Shown in pieces: positions 61,709 through 64,000 of a DNA stretch of 64,000 nt; the stretch's first letter is position 1; every line of letters starts with the position of its first letter. The stretch covers positions 1 to 64,000 of the forward strand of contig NZ_JAKGBI010000026.1 of the NCBI RefSeq assembly GCF_021530565.1. Reading direction: 5' to 3'. Source of the DNA: Pseudoalteromonas sp. SMS1 (GTDB lineage: Bacteria; Pseudomonadota; Gammaproteobacteria; Enterobacterales; Alteromonadaceae). A program made the position numbers and the translations under genes. The notes below the pieces were generated by a model, which saw only the letters and a list, made by a program, of their open reading frames with translations, had not been told where the DNA came from and did not search any database.

Positions 61709-62515
61709 ATGAAAAAAGTATTAGCGTGTGTGTTAGTTGCTTTGGCACTCGGTGGGTGCAAAACTTCTCCAACAGGCAGGACTCAAATTATGCTCTACCC
61801 AGAGCATCAGATGAATGAGATGGGGGTAGCAAGCTTTGATCAAATAAAATCAAAGCAAACTGTTGATAGCAGCCAGGTAAATAACACGTATGTAAAATGC
61901 ATTGCAGATGCACTGATTGCTCAGTTACCCAATAAATACGCTTCACAAAAATGGGAAGTTGTTGTATTTAAAGATGATAGTGCCAACGCATTTGCCTTGC
62001 CAGGGGGCAAAATTGGCGTACACACAGGGCTGCTTAAAGTTGCACAAGATCAACACCAGCTCGCTGCTGTAATGGGCCATGAAGTAGGCCATGTAATTGC
62101 ACAACATGCCAATGAACGAGTTTCTCAAAGCAGCCTGTTGCAAGCTGGACTTCAAGTGAGTAATGCCGTCATGGAAATGAATAACATCGAACACCGCAAT
62201 GCAATTATGCAAGGACTCGGAGTAGGTGCCCAAGTAGGTATTGCATTGCCGTTTAGTCGTAGTCATGAAACTGAGGCTGATATTGTTGGATTGGAGCTGA
62301 TGGCGAAAGCAGGGTTTAAACCTATTGGTGCCGTCGAGCTTTGGCAAAATATGGAAAAACTCGGTGGTGGTGAAAGGCCTGCGGAATTTTTATCGACCCA
62401 TCCATCGCCCGATAGCCGAATCCAACGACTTAATGAGGGCATGACAACGGCAAATAACCTTTACCGCAATGCAGTGCAAAAGGGCTTAAAACCAACTTGC
62501 AAGGCGAAATCGTAA
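61709..62515 (+). CDS. loiP: M48-family metallopeptidase lipoprotein, LoiP-like
   Basis: A 268-residue outer-membrane or periplasmic lipoprotein peptidase. The lipobox LGGC puts the lipidated Cys at about residue 19. The zinc motif HEVGHVIAQH is near 129, and the downstream ETEADIVGLELM near 190 supplies the third ligand (Glu). The C-terminal FLSTHPSPDSRIQRL is typical of YggG/LoiP/BepA-type M48 proteins. It takes part in outer-membrane quality control by analogy. Confidence 0.9.
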   Translation: MKKVLACVLVALALGGCKTSPTGRTQIMLYPEHQMNEMGVASFDQIKSKQTVDSSQVNNTYVKCIADALIAQLPNKYASQKWEVVVFKDDSANAFALPGGKIGVHTGLLKVAQDQHQLAAVMGHEVGHVIAQHANERVSQSSLLQAGLQVSNAVMEMNNIEHRNAIMQGLGVGAQVGIALPFSRSHETEADIVGLELMAKAGFKPIGAVELWQNMEKLGGGERPAEFLSTHPSPDSRIQRLNEGMTTANNLYRNAVQKGLKPTCKAKS

Positions 62516-62523
62516 AAAAATAC

Positions 62524-62565
62524 GGCAGCACGCTCTTTATGACTGGTAATATGTGCTGCCTTTTT
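62524..62565 (+). terminator. loiP terminator
   Basis: GGCAGCAC (62524-62531) and GTGCTGCC (62553-62560) followed by TTTTT. Confidence 0.78.
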
Positions 62566-62582
62566 CCAGCTTCAATACCGCT

Positions 62583-63095
62583 CTATTTAAATCTGTAAAA
62601 ATTGCCCCCTTGTTCATCCAGTACGACAAAGAGTCGCAAGTCTAACTCTAGTTGATGATATTCCGGTTCCATATGACAACAGAGTTTATAAAACGCTTTA
62701 CTATGATCTGCGTGTTTAAAGTGCGCCAATTCATGCACAATTAAAGCACGCAAAATAGCTTCGGGTGCGTACTTGAGTTGATTGTTTAAGGCAATATCAT
62801 AGCGTGCTTTTAGCTTTTTACCGTGGACTTTGTTTTGATGGGTGTGTGTTCCAAGTGTGCCTTTCACCATATCCGAGTGTTTATTAAAGCTGACAGAATT
62901 TAATCGAGGTGTGTTTTTCAAAAAGTGTTGCTTAATTTCAGTGCTGTATTGATATAACTCTTGCTGGTTTTGCAGTTGATGGCCGTTTGGGAATTTACGC
63001 TTAAAATACGTTTGCAATTGATTGTTGCTAATTAATTGGTAAACCTGTGCTTGCACATTTTCAGGGTAGTGCTGAAAGTATTTTAATTCTTGCAT
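62583..63095 (-). CDS. YgjP-like zinc metallopeptidase-fold protein
   Basis: About 170 residues from ATG 63095; an open frame reaches 19 codons further up. The zinc motif is LIVHELAHFKHADHSKAFYK near 120-139. The rest is helical. It resembles short YgjP relatives but has little similarity to the protein at 6161-6829 apart from the active site. Substrate is not known. Its start is 68 bases from the divergent GFA gene. Confidence 0.8.
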   Translation of the reverse strand: MQELKYFQHYPENVQAQVYQLISNNQLQTYFKRKFPNGHQLQNQQELYQYSTEIKQHFLKNTPRLNSVSFNKHSDMVKGTLGTHTHQNKVHGKKLKARYDIALNNQLKYAPEAILRALIVHELAHFKHADHSKAFYKLCCHMEPEYHQLELDLRLFVVLDEQGGNFYRFK

Positions 63096-63163
63096 TGTTG
63101 TCTTTTCTTGGTGCTGTTTCTCGCGTAATCTCTGGATCGAATTATAACGCAAGGAAAAAGTAT

Positions 63164-63571
63164 ATGTACAAGGCCAGTTGTTTGTGTAACGAAGTGATGC
63201 TTGAAATTCATGGTCCCATAGAGAGTATTATTCATTGCCATTGTTCGTTGTGTAGAAAATCCAGCGGCACAGCGTATGCTACAAATGGGTTTATCGCTAC
63301 CCAGTCATTGAAAATCATCAAAGGGCGTGAGTTCATAAAGGCTTACGCCTTCAAGCCAGGCAGATTACGTCATTTTTGTAGCCATTGCGCGTCACCTTTG
63401 TACAGCTCAAATGCAGACTTACCAGATAAACTCAGGCTACGTCTTGGACTGCTGGATTCGGCCATCACAGAGCGTCCAATGTCTCATAATTTTGTAACAT
63501 CAAAAGCAAACTGGGAAGATTTAGATGCAGATTTACCAAGGTATGATACTTTTGAGCCAAACCGCTTATAG
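63164..63571 (+). CDS. GFA/CENP-V-family zinc-binding protein
   Basis: A 135-residue GFA-domain protein. Cysteines come in pairs: CLC near 6-8, CHCSLCRKSSG near 26-35 and HFCSHCASPLYSS near 75-85, typical for two structural zincs. The family is named after glutathione-dependent formaldehyde-activating enzyme, but most members, including small ones like this, have no proven activity. AAGGA before ATG 63164. Confidence 0.88.
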   Translation: MYKASCLCNEVMLEIHGPIESIIHCHCSLCRKSSGTAYATNGFIATQSLKIIKGREFIKAYAFKPGRLRHFCSHCASPLYSSNADLPDKLRLRLGLLDSAITERPMSHNFVTSKANWEDLDADLPRYDTFEPNRL

Positions 63572-63603
63572 GAAGGCATGAAGGTTGGCCTCATCATGAT
63601 TTC

Positions 63604-63627
63604 AGTGTGAGTGGAGTCACTCACACT
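63604..63627. terminator. Inverted repeat, probable terminator
   Basis: AGTGTGAGTG-GAGT-CACTCACACT is a perfect 10-bp stem. TTTA follows on the plus strand; it lies between two convergent genes and may serve both. Confidence 0.6.
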
Positions 63628-63634
63628 TTACGCT

Positions 63635-63838
63635 TTATTTAGTGTCCATGGCACAGCAGTCAGATGCGCGTGAGTTCCCACCCAAAATTTGTTGGTGTGG
63701 TAGGTTACAACAATCTGAAGCGCGTGAATTACCGCCACTTCCGCCAGCACCCACTACGTCATTTGTTTGTACTTTAGGTAAACGTGCTTTGTCCAATGAA
63801 AGCGTTTTAACCTGTTTTTTTTGTAGCTTTAGAAACAT
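63635..63838 (-). CDS. Lanthipeptide-like RiPP precursor with repeated CC core
   Basis: A 67-residue precursor; AAGGA seven bases before ATG 63838 fixes the start (an open frame runs 21 codons further). The leader MFLKLQKKQVKTLSLDKARL is followed by PKVQTNDVVGAGG, matching the class I lanthipeptide-type pattern L-x-L-x-K-K...LP..QT..VxGxGG. The core has two copies of GGNSRASDCC (residues 35-44 and 53-62) linked by NLPHQQIL. The Ser and Cys content permits lanthionine rings. No LanB, LanC, LanM or transporter is in the window. The assignment is pattern-based. Confidence 0.65.
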   Translation of the reverse strand: MFLKLQKKQVKTLSLDKARLPKVQTNDVVGAGGSGGNSRASDCCNLPHQQILGGNSRASDCCAMDTK

Positions 63839-63905
63839 TTTAGATCCTTCATTTATTATTAGTATCACATTTACATTGCCCCACATCATCATATGTGTCA
63901 ACTAC

Positions 63906-64000
63906 TTATAATAAGGTCCCTTGTTTTGGCTGTTGTTCAGCGGGGAAGGGGTGCAACACTTTGTGTTCAAGCCCAAGATCTTGCGCAAACTGACGTGCGA
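63906..64000 (-). CDS. C-terminal end of an unidentified gene (truncated by the window)
   Basis: The last 31 codons of a minus-strand gene enter from the right edge, ending ARQFAQDLGLEHKVLHPFPA plus a short tail and TAA. The reading frame has coding character, but too little remains to name it. It is upstream of the lanthipeptide-like gene, 67 bases away and on the same strand, so its identity matters for that peptide. Confidence 0.5.
   Translation of the reverse strand, partial: ARQFAQDLGLEHKVLHPFPAEQQPKQGTLL

Noticed and set aside
63642..63911. 89-codon plus-strand frame over the lanthipeptide-like gene
   Set aside because: It lacks a ribosome binding site, while the minus-strand frame has a clear one, a leader pattern and an internal repeat at the protein level.
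1..64000. CRISPR arrays, insertion sequences, integrases or prophage genes
   Set aside because: No regularly spaced direct repeats with spacers, transposase or integrase frames were seen; the divergent XRE pair is the only phage-like hint.

Overview
The window looks like a chromosomal segment of a marine gammaproteobacterium of the order Alteromonadales, most likely Pseudoalteromonas. This rests on gene content (secreted S8 protease with two PPC domains, TonB2-type operon with a TPR protein, LiuR-like operators, leucine dehydrogenase), on conserved blocks such as pabB-nudL-sdaA, apt-dnaX-ybaB-recR and gltB-gltD, and on 5S rRNA-like debris at the left edge. Species assignment is inference from protein and motif recognition; no search was run.

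Layout. 1-1268: decayed, tandemly repeated 5S-rRNA 3' ends with their terminators, then an AT-rich promoter region. 1269-11418: protease, rlmI, HD hydrolase, pentapeptide-repeat/K+-channel fusion, YgjP-like protein, two identical tRNA-Tyr genes, YchJ, a SulA-like SOS gene, a Sel1 protein and an NCS2 purine permease. 11705-20099: cysB, sdaA-nudL-pabB, class I fumarase, leucine dehydrogenase and a chloramphenicol-acetyltransferase-like protein. 20477-25448: a six-gene TonB energising operon (DUF3450, TtpC, ExbB, ExbD, TonB, TPR). 25628-30562: a lipoprotein, a DksA-type zinc finger, dusC and a complete hvfABC RiPP copper-peptide operon. 30743-35554: apt, dnaX, ybaB, a rhomboid and recR; dnaX carries a clear programmed -1 frameshift cassette and a hexanucleotide repeat. 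35867-37368: a small unrecognised cassette around a 39-residue double-glycine-leader peptide. 37673-38615: divergent XRE regulators. 38852-49790: htpG, tpx, a REC-CheC/PAS-GGDEF pair, ycgB-yeaH-yeaG, sodB, grxD. 50270-56153: gltBD. 56588-63571: recN with two SOS boxes, nadK, an HrcA-like regulator, grpE, a LoiP-type protease, a second YgjP-like protein and a GFA-family protein. 63635-63838: a lanthipeptide-like precursor next to a gene that runs off the window.

How the parts work together. Nitrogen and branched-chain amino-acid metabolism are tied by the same 17-bp operator, once before leucine dehydrogenase and once before gltBD. SOS control is visible at recN and probably sulA. Heat-shock sigma-32 promoters precede htpG and grpE. 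Three different ribosomally made peptides are encoded: HvfA (14 EGKCG units, with its own HvfB/HvfC maturation genes), the 39-aa double-glycine peptide (flanked by two paralogous membrane-anchored proteins and a polytopic membrane protein, no maturation enzyme in sight), and the CC-repeat lanthipeptide-like precursor (no LanB/C/M in the window). The 39-aa peptide cassette is my best candidate for an undescribed system. Many genes have an in-frame upstream extension; starts given here follow ribosome binding sites and family length.
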